Below, one piece after another: positions 28,601 to 38,681 of a DNA stretch of 64,000 nt. Position 1 is the stretch's first letter, and every line of letters starts with the position of its first letter. Position numbers and translations under genes: made by a program. The DNA lies in contig CM065174.1 of the NCBI GenBank assembly GCA_033026295.1, forward strand, positions 26,653,720 through 26,717,719, given 5' to 3'. The notes under the pieces were generated by a model that was not told the origin of the DNA, did not search any database, and saw only the letters and a program-made list of their open reading frames with translations. The stretch comes from Channa striata. Its lineage: Eukaryota > Chordata > Actinopteri > Anabantiformes > Channidae.

Positions 28601-31600
28601 GCAGGGCTGTGCAGTGTAAAGTATGAAGCACAGTTGTATCAGAGACAACTGTCCAGAGAAGACCGATTCAACGTCTAGGGCAAAGTGGCACACTGTAGCT
28701 TAACTCACATCAGCTTACGGCAACTAACGTTAATGTGGATCAATTTATTAACTTTGTGAAAAATAGGTCTCCTCTAAGGAAAGCCGGAAACGACTTATTA
28801 CTGAAAACAACTCACATTAATAGATGGAACCATGCATAATGCTGACCCTTTTTAAGTTTGTCAGACTTCATGTAAAATGCACGCGATATGACCTAATATA
28901 ATACACTACTAGGATTTGCTGGTAATTTTACTTTGTCTTCTACAGTTTCTGTCACAAATTGTTAAACCTGTGGGTGCTGGCTTTTGAAATACTGAAATTA
29001 CAGGATTTATAGAATCAGCATAATACATAATGATCTGTTTGCCATCTATAAATTTTGTCAGATTGGCCAAAACCAAAAAATTCCTGTCAAGTAATGATAT
29101 ACATAGTTCTAATTTTGAAAAAAATCACCTTTACATATTGATAGTGTGATTTAATATTACAAGGTAATATTGTTTATATGGGTCACAGCATATTCAAACA
29201 TAATCAAAACCCTGCATTTCTATGTGTCCACTAGTCATATCATCTATAACGATGGTTCCTCGCCGTTTTAAAATCTTAGGTTTATTGATTATTGGCCATT
29301 ATACAATAATAACCAGTTTCACTTTGTATGGGCTATTAGGAACATATGCATAAGTAGACATTCGGGAACTTTAAATGTTGATTGTCAATAGTTATTCGAT
29401 TTAAACTATAAAGTCAGCACTCAGCACCAACGCATCGTATTATCGTCTGAGCTTCTGTCTTATTTTTATTATTAAATTAACCTAAATGATAAACTTAGCA
29501 AAATTGTTTACTCCCACATTTTCTCCACATGTTATTCCCGAATGATTTCATGTAAGTATGAATGGTATGTGTTGTCACACTATGCACTTATGATGGGGAT
29601 CAGAAGGTAGCACCTCCGTTGACAGACGAGTAGCTCGAGTTACACAGCAGCTCAGATTTTCCAAGCATGTCTGCCCATCAAATATTACAATGTGTGATGG
29701 AGTGTAGGCCAAAGAGAGCCCTCAGAGAACCGCCTCTCGGAGTTAAGAGGGATAACGAGCCCTGAGCCCATGTGAAAAATAAACAGAGGTGCTGCAGGGC
29801 CCCAACACCAGTTCAAGTTACCTTTCTCTTCTGGAACAGTTACGCTTCACAGCCTGGGCCCTGGGCCTGATCAGCTTACCTGCTGCTGCCACATTAAATA
29901 GAGCCATCCAAATATCCTTCCCCAAGATGGACAATAATTACTTATTCATTGGCAGGTGGGGGAGAAGGGGTGGATTGGGGCGATGTAGAAGGGCCTGCTG
30001 ATGAATAGAGGCCCTTGTCAAAAGCTGCAGCAGGAAACAGCTGACACAAGAGTATCCTTTTACGCGTCTGACTCCTGAGATGCCAGGACAACAAGGTTTC
30101 GAGCCTGGCCCCACCACCCAGAGCAGGCACCCCCTAGAAAGGAATGTAGATAACTGGCAAAAAGGGCGAACGGGACGCCAGCTCTGCTCGCAACAACATA
30201 CAGGCTCTTTCACAGTGCCGAACAATTCCACTGGTGTTGCTTCTAGGGCGCGGCCAGCAAGGACAATGGCCTGAGTTTGCCTCTCAAATAACCCGTTAGG
30301 TGACAGAACCGCGTTCTAATGAGCACAGCGTTTCCATCTAAGAACGTAGTAGTGCACCACTAGGTTCTATCAGGGTTACTGGATTTCTTCAGGTTTAGCT
30401 GCTTGAGGTTGGTTTCAGGCAGACATACTGCCTTTCTTCATCTAGGACTAGATTCGTCAGTATACAGTCAGGTGTAAGCGCATCCAGCAACGAAAGCCAT
30501 CTTGAATTGACAGAACAGAGGTCAGCCGTGACACTGGACACGTCAGAGTATTCACAGGTAGGCTTCTGTTGCTATAGTCCCTGCCAACACCTGATAGATG
30601 GAAATCTCACACTCCAGGGGGCCAGTCAGAGGGCACCGAGGGGCCGCAGGCAGTGGATCGCTTATGTATCACTGGCGCCTCTCACTGGACGCCAATTTGC
30701 TTCTCATTCCACAGCTTTTGAAGGTTTAGAATTCATTCCAATAAGGGTGGGCTTCAATAGGCAATACTTTGGAAGACATAACACCAAACACCCCCTCCTC
30801 CTGGTATAGCACACTGCGCAGGCAGGGGCCCTCGCAAATATCTGCCCTCCAAAGCACCTGTTTATCCCTCGGGCACAGTAACCAGTGGGTGAACCCCATT
30901 CAATATTTATCCCCGTGGCTTTCACAGATCAGCGGCCCAGGCGAGGCAAACCCTCTTAATTAAAACTGGAGCTTGCTTCAAAGGGCCCCATTCAGGCCGT
31001 CAGTCAGCGCTCACAGGACAAAGGAGCCCTGGTCATGTAGCTGCAGGGAAACCAGAGACGGACGCACTTTTTCAGCTTTACTTTCCCTCCTCTTCTTTTT
31101 CCACCTCCCACCATTTGCGACTCTAAATCCAATCCACACACCTGTGGCCGGTTTAGGTGCAACAGTGAGTTCAACCATTCCTGTGAGCTTACTTCGCCTA
31201 AGCATCTCTGATGATTATGGGTAACCTGTTGGTCTCTGGGACCTGCACAGAACTCAGGAACATGGATTATTCAGAAAGAACAATTTGGTTGGTTACTTCT
31301 GACTGTAGCGAAAACTCATTTTCCATGTTACGAGCAAAAATCTTTCAACGAGAAAATGATTCATCTCAGATGTTTAGAGTTACACAGTAGTCCAGATTTC
31401 CGCAATATTAGATATTTTGACCTTTATGAATCACCAGTATCATCAGGAACGCACCAGTTTCCAAACTATTTTGTAGCACAGTAATGAAACCGAACATATT
31501 GCCATCACAGACAAAAAGGAGAAGGAATCCTACAAGGATGGTCTGGCCCTTACAGAGCCCTCGTCTCACCATGGTGCTGGTGAAGAGAAAGAAATCCCTG

Positions 31601-34600
31601 AGACAACTAATAACCAAATTCTGGAAGCTTTACCAAGATGCAATAAAATGCAAAACTGCAAACAGTGGTCACATCAAATACTTATCTGGTTTTGGTTTTC
31701 TGTTTACTGCATTACGTACATATTAAATTAATGATTATAAACAATTCACGTCATTTGAATAGTTTGTGTGCTATTCATGTAAAATTGTTTGCTGGGTGTT
31801 GTTTCCATTAAAATCTTCATTATCTATATTAACATTAAAGTGCAGGCCTTAAATCAATGGAATAATCAAGTGGGTCCAACACTTGATTTCTTTGCAAATA
31901 AATTCACTGGGCTAAGGCAGATGACATTATGTGAGTTGTTACATAATGCAGCTTCATATTTTCAACTTTGCCAATTGTAAAAATAGAAGGTTGGCACATG
32001 CGTAATATTTATGGTGTACAAACTTCCCATGACTCTGGACTGGTGATTTTAAGTTTCAGGGAAATTCGGATATTATCACAGTTTCTTGTGGTTCTAACTC
32101 CGTTTTTACTGCACCATTAGCTTTTAATTTGACTTACTGGCATTAAATGTTTCCTTTGGTAAAGGTTCTGAATCAATAATTTGCACATACTTTATGTGTA
32201 CAGAAATTGCACAGTAAGCATGAATTAAGACATCAAAGCGCTTCAGCAATTTTCCAAATAGTTTTTGTTAAAACCTACAAAGTACATGTTCAACAGTTCC
32301 ACAGCAGCTGTGGTCAATGTGGTGGAGTATAGCGCCACCTGGTGGTGATGTTGACTCTCGGTGGTGAACATAACGAACAAATTACTCCACAGGGTTTAAC
32401 CCGTCTGTGTTTCTGTGGGGAATTTATGGAATTAATATGGTCTAATAAAGGCCCTACGTCTGTAGATTTTCCTTTACAGAAACCCTGCCATATCAGCAGC
32501 GCCTGTTTTAAGGTGTTTCAATTTAGACTGAAATTTAAAAAAAAAAAAAACATTTGAGTGTTCATTTTACACAGGGATGTGCTCCCCAACATCAGCGCCA
32601 TGACGTAACACAAACATCAGTTCAACTTATAACAGTAGTGGTTCAATGAGGATCATCATGATGCACTTTTGCTAGTTTTCCCCTTTGCAAGTTGACTGAA
32701 ACTCAAACAAAGTTATAGTGCATTGAGTACAGCATAACTGTTAATAATTACAGCCACAATTCACAAGTTTCCTGCAAACCCCTGTGTTTTACGAAAAGAT
32801 GAAGGACTAAAAGGGACACACTGGGACCCCTACGATGTGTAGCTCGGGAAAAAGCAGAGGTAAACATGCAGAGCAGGGATCCTGTAGCAGAGAAACTGTA
32901 GCAGTGCGTCACCATGCACACGGAACCTTTTCACATCAGACAAAGTTTAAATGTTAATAACAGCCGCATTCTATTCCAGGTTAGGTTAGTTTAGAAATGA
33001 CTGACTCTGCACCAAATAAGTAATGAATTCAATTGTGTAAGACTGACTTGAGGTTAAAAACATAAATAAAGGGACAGTATTTTCTTCATATGTCTAAAAC
33101 AGGAACTCCCTGTGGATCGTACTCACACTGCATGGCGGGGATGAAACAGCAGCTGAGTTGTTGGGCTCTGCATTCCAACTCTGACAACCTGTCAGTTCGT
33201 TTTCCAGCTCCGGCTCATCATCTATGAAGATCACTCCTTTCTCCAGACGCGGCCTTTTCCGGCCCTGACAAGCAAAGACACAAGTGTTATTCCACTGAGC
33301 TGCACAGTACTCTGAGACAGAACTTATTAAGACTTGTATAGTACCAGTGCAGATTATTTGGTTACCTTCTTCACAGGGAGTGGTATGCTAAAATCATGGA
33401 AAATCTTTGTGTGTAAATTAGGAATTATATTAATTTACCAAATTGCTCTGCATTTTAATACTTGTATGTTTTAGTTATTGCTGTTAGGACAATGGATTCA
33501 GCTACCTGGATAACACTGGATTTGGTATTCAGATGATTATTGATGGAAAGTGACAGTTATAATCAACACATTACCTTCAAACTCCAATTATTTTATGCTT
33601 TTATTCCAAGGAATCATGATCATAATATATTCACTCTTAATGCACATTAACTTCACCCACACACACACAGTATAGACAAAGAATAGAAGACTACCTTGAG
33701 TTCAGCAGTGCGAATGCGTTTCCCTTCTGTCTGGAAGTCATCATCCGATCTGACGGAAGACTGGAATTTCTCAGACAGTCGGGAGGCTATAGACTGTTTC
33801 TTTGAGTGTGACTCCTCTCCTGAAGCAATGCAAAAACATTTAGATTATATACGGTAACAAAAAGGAGCTGGAGTAATGGATTAGTAATGATCAACTCTCA
33901 GCTAGATTCACTGTGTGAAAAATGGATCAAGCATCTCTGCTCTCACACTATAGGTTAGACAATTAGTATAAGTAATAAGTATAAAAGAACATCTGCAACA
34001 ATAAGTTGTTACTCTAACATGCACAGTTGGGTGCAAAGGTTTGCCTCCCTTTATTCTGAAATGGCAAAACGAGTAGAACAAATAATTTTATTCCCTTCAA
34101 CATAACATTTAATGCAGATTCAGCTGGAACAAATACTCCATCAGTTATAATTTAGTGAATTTATTACTTATAGTTAATAAATAAATATATAAATAGTCTG
34201 CACTTATACAGCGCTTTTCTACCTGTTGGTACTCAAAGCGCTTTACACTGCTTCTTATCTACACATTCACACTCTCAAACACGCACACATTCATACACCA
34301 ATGGGGGAGCCGCTATGCAGCTGGCCAACACTCACCGGGAGCAACTAAGCGGGGTCCAGTGTCGTGCTCAAGGACACTTTGACATGTGACCAGAGGAGCC
34401 AGGGATCGAACCAACAACTGTAGGGTTGGTGGCTGACCACACTACCAACTGTGCCACAGCCACCCAGTTACTGTTACCAAAGCCTAAACGCCCGTTTCTG
34501 ACAAAGCTATCAGTACAGGGATTTACATTTGTTTCGTCAAGAATGTGAGTAAAACCGAGGACATGCTGCAACGGCCCTCACCTCCTATACTTCTGATAGC

Positions 34601-37600
34601 AACACCAAAGATATCAAAACTATCAAGATCCTTTCTCAAGCTCTGCTTTACAACTCCAAACTGTCTACAATCAATCCCTGGATCTACAATTGAGCTGATA
34701 AAACTGGAACAACGATAGTTCTTTTGGAGTTTGCCTTCTGTACAGCGTCACAGTGAATGTGAAATGAAACAGTCACAAGTCAAGACTTTCCGCTTTAATT
34801 CAAACAAGTGACATCAGCCATTCAGGAGCTCCAGCATTTTCATTCACTCACACACATTTCTGGTGGCTGTAAAGAATGGAACAAATAGCTGACAAACAGC
34901 TGCATGCAGGGGTGTGGACTGTTCCATGGTCACATATGACTAAACAGAAACGAAACTGGAGGTGGTTCTGAGTGTTGCATTAGCATTTGGCAGCTGTTCA
35001 CTGGAACTCTCGAAATAAGGTCCAAAGAAGTGTTTACGAAAGTGAAGGAGGCCATCATTGAGCTGACAAAACTAAATCACATCCCCTCAGACACGGTGGA
35101 CGCAGTGTTATGACATAAATGGCTGACAAAGGGACCAGAACGCTGGCGTTTGATGATCATAAATGAGTTCTTATCTACAGTGAAATGACAATATGACAAT
35201 CCAAAAAGCAGACCAGGGCGTCTCTACTGTGCTTTACTGTTTGGGAACTGTCAATATTGCTAAACAGAATTAAACCAAGGGAGACACTATCCAGTGACTG
35301 CGGATATTAGGAAAATATTACAAGTGTATAATGAACAGTGGATTAAACAGATTTTTATGAAACTGACAACTGCCTCAGTGCATCTAAGTGAAAAGTGAAC
35401 ATCTAAAAGAAAGTGATGGATGTGATGTGCAGTTTGTTATGCTTTAACAAGCTCCCAATGATGGCACCAACATGTTGAGGATGACACTGTTCACTATCTC
35501 AGTTTAGTGTGTTAGCCTCTGCTGACAAACAATAAGCAAAAAAGGCATCATAGAATGATAGAAAAGTAAGACTTTGATCATAAAGCACTGATCACCAAGG
35601 TTACTGGTTAATCCAGAAGAAAAAATGTCAGCTGCAGATAGCGTGAGAATCCATCTAGGAGTTGTTTAGCTATTCTACATTGATTAGCACGTGGACTTCT
35701 GTTCCTGATCAGATGGTAACAAAGATACGATGATTAATTCTGAGCACTGACAGCGTGTCCTGTTCTGGATTACATTTGGTGTAAAGTAGAAAACAGACAT
35801 GCAAAACAAAGCTAAGATACGAGGAAAAAATATTAAAGCAGTTTTTCCCCCATTTGTAGCTGTATTATCAGGCGGTGGCTGATTTAAAAAGCCTGACAGT
35901 AACACTGTGTTACTCATTTTAATGTCACAACTGCCACCCAACGACGCGTGTCATACAGACAAACCAAATTAAGCATGACGATCTGTCTACTTTACGTCAG
36001 TATTGTCTAGCAGCACTGCCCTCTACATGAAAATCCTGAAACTCTCTCTTCATTCATTACTGTTCCGAGGAATTGCGTTGTAACGTCACTACAAACTAAA
36101 AAGGGACTGAAAGATACTCACCATGTTGGGGAGGCTGAGGTGGCATCTCTTTCAAAGGTGACACTGTGAGATCCACGACGTCAGGCTTGGCTGACGTGTT
36201 AGTGGCCTTGCTTTTGTTGTGACATACACACTGACAAGGGGTGACGCTGGACTTATTACAGTCTCCGGTGATTTTGTCCTCTGAAAGGCTTCCTCCGTCT
36301 TGAAGTTTAGCTGTCGTCAAACGAATTAAGTCAGCAGTGCTTTTTAATTATGTTTTCAAATACTTAGCAGGTCTGTGTAAGACAACTTACCCAACTGAGC
36401 CTGCCGCCAGCCTAGAGCGGAGCAGAGCAACGCTAAGCTCTTTCCACTTCCCGTTGGAGACTCAAGTAAACAGTGCTTGCCGGTGTTCAGCCCTCGCACA
36501 ATCTGCAGACAAGGTACAGGTCACAGGTACCAATTAAAAATCATAAACATCTACCTACACAAAGTCACACGGAGTTCTCGTCGTTCAGTTTACACAGTTT
36601 AACACACACAGACCAGTAAGTATTGTCCACTGTGCTTCATCCCAGTCACACCAGGAATTTGAGTAGATACTACTTTCAGATGTAAACGGTGCTTTGGAAA
36701 GGCTTCTTTGAGCAGTTTGAACTGCCTGGCAGTCCAAATTATAATGAATCTATCTGGCAGTCCAAATTGATTCATTATAATTTTTGAACTTGTAAAATAA
36801 AATTTCTTTGCACACGTGTAAGGATGTTTCACCACGTGTGCTCTGCAAAACTACCCTCCCTATTCAGTGTTTTCCCCAGAAATTGTTTAAGCACGGTGTC
36901 AAGAGGATAATTTGCACGCACACAAACATATTTCTCATGCAGGACCTTTGGCTGGTCAATTCCATTTAACGGTCACGTAAAATAAAGTTTATATATTATT
37001 TATCGCACGTAAATAATTTCTCCTGTATGTCTCACAGGGGGTCTCTGTTAAATCCCTCTGGGATGTTCCTCCTCTAATAGGCTGTTTTTGCTAATTGCAT
37101 AAACAAAAGAATATTCTTGTCACACGTGTCAGTTATGAAAGACGTTTATCGTGCTATTTCCTTTTTTTTTTAAACTGAATTGTAATCAAAAAAGGTTTAA
37201 CACATTCTTATTGAAAACAAAGTTTTGAATTTATGAGGCCAACAAACTGGAGCCCACCACAGGTAGTATTAATATGGTATAGTATGAATAATAATAATAT
37301 AAGAACAGAATTTATTTTGGATTATGTATGGATTTGATTTACCAGCACAAAATCATTTTTCCAGAACTAATGTCACTGCTCTGCATTGGAAAATTTACAG
37401 GAATCCAGCTTAAGGTTTGCCACGAAGGAGCTGATAGGACAAATGTGCACCTCAGGTGTGTTCGTACCACGTCCTGTCTACAGGGTTGTGGCGTGTAACG
37501 GCTGGTTCTCACTCTTTCAGTGAAAGACAGGAGTGGAGCGGATGTGGGACAGGCAAGTGACATTTGGGCACATCAACAAGAACGATTCTTACCTACCCAG

Positions 37601-38681
37601 GAGATATATAAAATATTATAAAATATAAAAAAATGTTTGGCCTGTTGTGTAAGCACGGCGGGGGTCTTGTTAACATGGTGGGCCGCCATGGTTGTACCAA
37701 TGTAGGAATGTCCTCCATGACATGGTCCTTTTAGTAATTGACCTTTTTGATATTTTATGATTTAACTGTCATGTGAGGAAAATGTTTTTGTTTTGGTACC
37801 TCAAAGATATGGTCACGTCTGAGGTGATTTCTAGCAAAGTGCTGCACAATGTGATACACTAAAAAGATTTGCAGTGATGGTCTGAGAGAGCCAAGTCCAC
37901 AACAGAGTCCGTGCTTGTCCTCAGACAATGTGATAGTTCCCAGCGTTTGTCCCGGGCGTCTATGTCCCAGCGTTTGCTAATAACAGAGTAAATCCACAGT
38001 CTTTAACTTGTGGTTCAACGTGCTGTCTGTCCCACACGTTGATTACGGGGACAGTGTGTAATAACGTGTCCCTTCCATGTCTCCACAGGACTCATCCAGC
38101 TGTCCAAACTAGACATGCAGGTAGGACAAGTACAACTTCTGCCTGTATGCGGGATTGACAATAAAGTGTTATTTGTCCGTGTGTCCTGTTACAATGTGTA
38201 CCTGGGAGTAGGTACAGAAATAATCACATCCCACGTCTCCATAACCCTGCACTGTACAAACAGATGTGACAACAGCCCAACAACAAATATGTTGCTCAAA
38301 ATGCTGTTTGTGTTTCTCTTCTTCTCACTCGGTCCCTCCCTCGACCTGTTGCACACCTGAATTCTTTATGTGTTGCCTCCTCCTTTGTTTTTGAATGGAG
38401 GATGTACCGGCACCAACTCCCCATAACCCCGCACTGTACGAACAGATAGAACCACAACATGACAACAGGCCAACAACAAGTATATGACATAAAAAGCTAA
38501 GCTAATAATTGTGTTCCATAACACTCGGGGTTCGGGTTTACGAACACACCATCTCGTTACCGTCTGGACATCAGGTAAAGGTGTGACTCACGGAATTCAT
38601 CATGGCGAGCTGGGACGGATAGGCTTTGCACGGGAAGTCGATCCTCACGCCTCCAATGGTGTACTCCACCGGGGCTGCCAT
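8893..38681 (-). CDS. brip1: BRCA1-interacting helicase (FANCJ), 3' end missing
   Basis: An ATP-dependent 5'-3' DNA helicase of the iron-sulfur XPD/RAD3 family. It unwinds G-quadruplexes and fork structures in Fanconi anaemia crosslink repair, in the nucleus with BRCA1. Fifteen coding exons are joined by GT-AG sites with consistent phases: 38592-38681, 36391-36502, 36122-36310, 33695-33819, 33127-33264, 27473-27748, 23475-23696, 22965-23164, 22751-22883, 21488-21642, 21203-21380, 20879-21019, 19403-19564, 9282-9441, 8893-9014. They give 801 codons without a stop. Visible signatures are the Q motif (Q24), Walker A SPTGSGKS with K51, iron-sulfur cysteines C287, C302, C314 and C354, and VLDEAH near residue 397. 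The cysteine spacing equals that of human BRIP1 with an offset of four residues. The last exon here ends at IPFPNIKDLQ in phase 0. Motif VI, the MLH1-binding and BRCA1-binding tail are not in the window. The start has A at -3 and G at +4. Confidence 0.97.
9282..9441 (-). CDS. brip1: brip1 coding exon 14
   Basis: Residues 708-760, MLDKLRDRW to YCEEK, including KTVITEPRGGGKGDFDELL, which parallels the human KTVIVEPQGGEKTNFDELL. Acceptor gatcag, donor gtgaga; ends in phase 1. Confidence 0.96.
9945..10130. repeat. dispersed fish repeat fragment
   Basis: The line cacatttagtaattttatcc then aaagcgacttacgattgagg follows the widespread teleost signature of ttttatccaaagcgacttac. Only the beginning of such an element is recognisable. 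Confidence 0.4.
10606..10665 (+). CDS. candidate small gene, exon 3
   Basis: Codons 51-69 and TGA: PRKDASDIVMDFNSLSWEL. The acceptor is strong and pyrimidine-rich. The terminal exon would run to about 11170. Confidence 0.42.
   Translation, partial: PRKDASDIVMDFNSLSWEL
11145..11150 (+). terminator. polyadenylation signal AATAAA
   Basis: Canonical hexamer 480 bases after the candidate small gene's stop, followed within 15 bases by a GT-rich run (gttgctgttg) like a cleavage-factor site. Confidence 0.35.
12617..12827 (+). repeat. 5'-truncated L2-type LINE 3' end
   Basis: Shares ccaccctgagcctggttctg and gtttcttc-gttaaagggag with the copy at 52744-52948. It ends with gtgccttgagatgac and an ATAAATAAAG / TTGAATTGAA tail as in the LINE at 24300-26498. 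Typical of reverse transcription that stopped early. Confidence 0.75.
14975..15065 (+). repeat. dispersed repeat fragment
   Basis: The words gggatggttgtctgtctg and gatggactggcaacctgtcc are near matches to a very common teleost repeat phrase. It is too short to classify. Confidence 0.4.
19403..19564 (-). CDS. brip1: brip1 coding exon 13 (motif IV region)
   Basis: Residues 654-707 of the second motor domain, including FAFQDEVGALLLHVCQ and GVLCFLPSYK, the family motif IV. Acceptor ctctttag, donor gtaaac. The following intron is 9.96 kb, the largest complete brip1 intron in the window. Confidence 0.96.
20100..20370. mobile_element. foldback MITE, diverged partial copy
   Basis: The words cacatgtgcaattgcaaaaa and gactgtaacctggttcctta correspond to cacatgtgcattacaaaagg and the GTAACC-GGTT end of the element at 44173-44748. 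It sits in brip1 intron 12. Confidence 0.4.
20879..21019 (-). CDS. brip1: brip1 coding exon 12 (motif III)
   Basis: Residues 607-653, with RSIVLTSGTLSPM, the near-invariant SGTLSP motif coupling ATP hydrolysis to unwinding, then FSSELGVDFSIKLEANHVI. Acceptor gtgccag, donor gtcagt. Confidence 0.97.
21203..21380 (-). CDS. brip1: brip1 coding exon 11
   Basis: Residues 547-606, from RFADDY to FWCLNPAV, including ALQKSYAWTNQ. The FWCLNPAV stretch precedes motif III in FANCJ, RTEL1 and DDX11. Acceptor ctgtag, donor gtgagc, phase 0. Confidence 0.95.
21488..21642 (-). CDS. brip1: brip1 coding exon 10
   Basis: Residues 496-546, including AAVLEKEE and KNLFMVLDFLYRDN. The donor gtcagc splits an Arg codon; joining to the next exon gives NCRFADDY as in the family (human NSRFADDY). 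This decides against an upstream gtaggt two codons earlier. Confidence 0.93.
22751..22883 (-). CDS. brip1: brip1 coding exon 9
   Basis: Residues 451-495 of the Arch domain, from NWIQES to FTLLK, including KVWSGKDTL, which parallels human KIWSGNEML. Acceptor ttgcgtag, donor gtataa. The intron before it is only 81 bp. Confidence 0.93.
22965..23164 (-). CDS. brip1: brip1 coding exon 8 (DEAH box)
   Basis: Residues 385-450 and two bases of 451, with Walker B motif II (VVLDEAHNIEDCARESAS, D397-H400). Acceptor ccccag. The donor gttagt splits an Asn codon that is completed in the next exon, restoring the family sequence SLINW. Confidence 0.96.
23475..23696 (-). CDS. brip1: brip1 coding exon 7 (last two Fe-S cysteines)
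   Basis: Residues 311-384. It contains the third and fourth cluster ligands, C314 (GKSCRFYHG) and C354 (RSCSYYAAREL), then the IVFCPYNYLLD segment of the Arch domain boundary. Acceptor gttacag, donor gtaagt. Confidence 0.97.
24300..26498 (+). mobile_element. decayed L2-type LINE (non-LTR retrotransposon)
   Basis: A 5'-truncated, dead reverse-transcriptase element in antisense to brip1, inside intron 6 (between exons 6 and 7). Recognisable parts in order are RT motifs NYRPISNLPF, EEFQSGFRVHHSTETALIKV, LLDLSAAFDTIDH and GIPQGSVLGPLIF, the catalytic YADD at 25048-25059, then the C-terminal SRLDYCNSLLSG and LASLHWLP segments. It is broken by one extra base in an A run near 24546, in-frame stops at 25099 and about 25288, a one-base loss near 25523 and a nested MITE at 25753-26144. 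The 3' end has gtgccttgagatgacc, an ATAAATAAAG motif and TTGAA repeats, the usual L2 tail. The lineage within L2/CR1 is not certain. Confidence 0.9.
25753..26144. mobile_element. 392-bp MITE nested in the LINE, TA target duplication
   Basis: Non-coding DNA transposon derivative. Its ends are inverted repeats of about 26 bp: ccgtaaattctggactat at the left, and cggcttatagtccggaaaat then acgg at the right. It is flanked by TA at 25751-25752 and 26145-26146. Removing element and one TA rejoins the LINE open frame. A TA duplication suggests mobilisation by a Tc1/mariner-type transposase. Confidence 0.85.
27473..27748 (-). CDS. brip1: brip1 coding exon 6 (motif Ia, first two Fe-S cysteines)
   Basis: Residues 219-310. 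It holds the highly conserved IPKIYFGTRTHKQ motif Ia and the first two iron-sulfur ligands, C287 (SSRDHTC) and C302 (NERC). Acceptor cacttag, donor gtgaga, phase 0. It is the longest brip1 exon here and lies after a 5.4-kb intron. Confidence 0.97.
27749..33126. other. brip1 intron 5, non-coding
   Basis: A 5.4-kb intron. It holds a Tc1 fragment (31480-31760) and a repeat-poor, relatively GC-rich block (about 29600-31230) that may be regulatory. A low-complexity A run lies at 32530-32550. Confidence 0.55.
31480..31760 (+). mobile_element. Tc1-like transposon, 3' end remnant
   Basis: A short reading contains RMVWPLQSP, the block of Tc1-like transposases before the last catalytic acid. It then runs through several frameshifts to SGHIKY, the usual C-terminal GGHTKY. 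Followed by the typical AT-rich terminal region. Confidence 0.65.
33127..33264 (-). CDS. brip1: brip1 coding exon 5 (insert)
   Basis: Residues 173-218, starting GRKRPRLEKGVIFIDDEPE. The basic GRKRPR resembles the RKRH element of the human nuclear signal; the rest is acidic and poorly conserved. Acceptor ttgtcag, donor gtgagt, phase 0 at both ends. Confidence 0.88.
33695..33819 (-). CDS. brip1: brip1 coding exon 4 (insert, nuclear-signal region)
   Basis: Residues 131-172, including KKQSIASRLSEK and DDDFQTEGKRIR. These line up with human AKKQAS and DDFQVEKKRIR, the region of the bipartite nuclear localisation signal. Acceptor ttcag; donor gtagtc is weaker than its neighbours. Confidence 0.92.
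34194..34466 (-). repeat. tRNA-derived SINE
   Basis: Read on the minus strand it begins with a pol III promoter: an A-box-like tggcacagttggtagtgtgg (34436-34455) and a B box ggttcgatccc (34402-34412). A conserved body follows, then the tail aaagcgctttgagtacc and aaagcgctgtataagtgc. Inserted in brip1 intron 3, in the same orientation as the gene. Not a functional tRNA gene. Confidence 0.85.
34730..35400 (+). mobile_element. decayed Tc1-like transposon, 5' half
   Basis: The non-coding 5' region (gtgaaatgaaacagtcacaa, gtcaagactttccgctttaa) is followed by the start of a transposase frame (gtgaaggaggccatcattga), where the helix-turn-helix domain of this Tc1-like group begins. No intact frame remains. 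In brip1 intron 3 next to the SINE. Confidence 0.7.
36122..36310 (-). CDS. brip1: brip1 coding exon 3 (divergent insert)
   Basis: Residues 68-130, a low-conservation insertion between motifs I and Ia. It keeps the short Cys-rich run CQCVCH that parallels the CCACH stretch of human BRIP1. Acceptor gacgacag, donor gtgagt. The neighbouring intron 2 is only 80 bp. Confidence 0.9.
36391..36502 (-). CDS. brip1: brip1 coding exon 2 (Walker A)
   Basis: Encodes residues 31-67 with the nucleotide-binding motif I, LLESPTGSGKSLALLCSAL. The catalytic lysine is K51, matching the lysine whose mutation kills the human enzyme. Acceptor tctgcag, donor gtaagt; ends in phase 1. Confidence 0.97.
36726..36783. 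repeat. interlocked direct and inverted repeat
   Basis: ctggcagtccaaatt occurs at 36726-36740 and again at 36754-36768. aaattataatgaatc (36736-36750) is repeated in inverse orientation at 36769-36783. In brip1 intron 1. Confidence 0.9.
38592..38681 (-). CDS. brip1: brip1 coding exon 1 (start, Q motif)
   Basis: Encodes residues 1-30, beginning MAAPVEYTIGGVRIDFPCKA and ending MMNS. It contains the Q motif (YPSQLAMM) that contacts adenine. The donor gtgagt follows a complete codon (phase 0). No obvious acceptor precedes the ATG, so this exon may also carry the 5' UTR. In human the start codon lies in exon 2. Confidence 0.95.

Noticed and set aside
34402..34455. tRNA gene suggested by A-box and B-box
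   Set aside because: No cloverleaf can be folded and the body matches a SINE.
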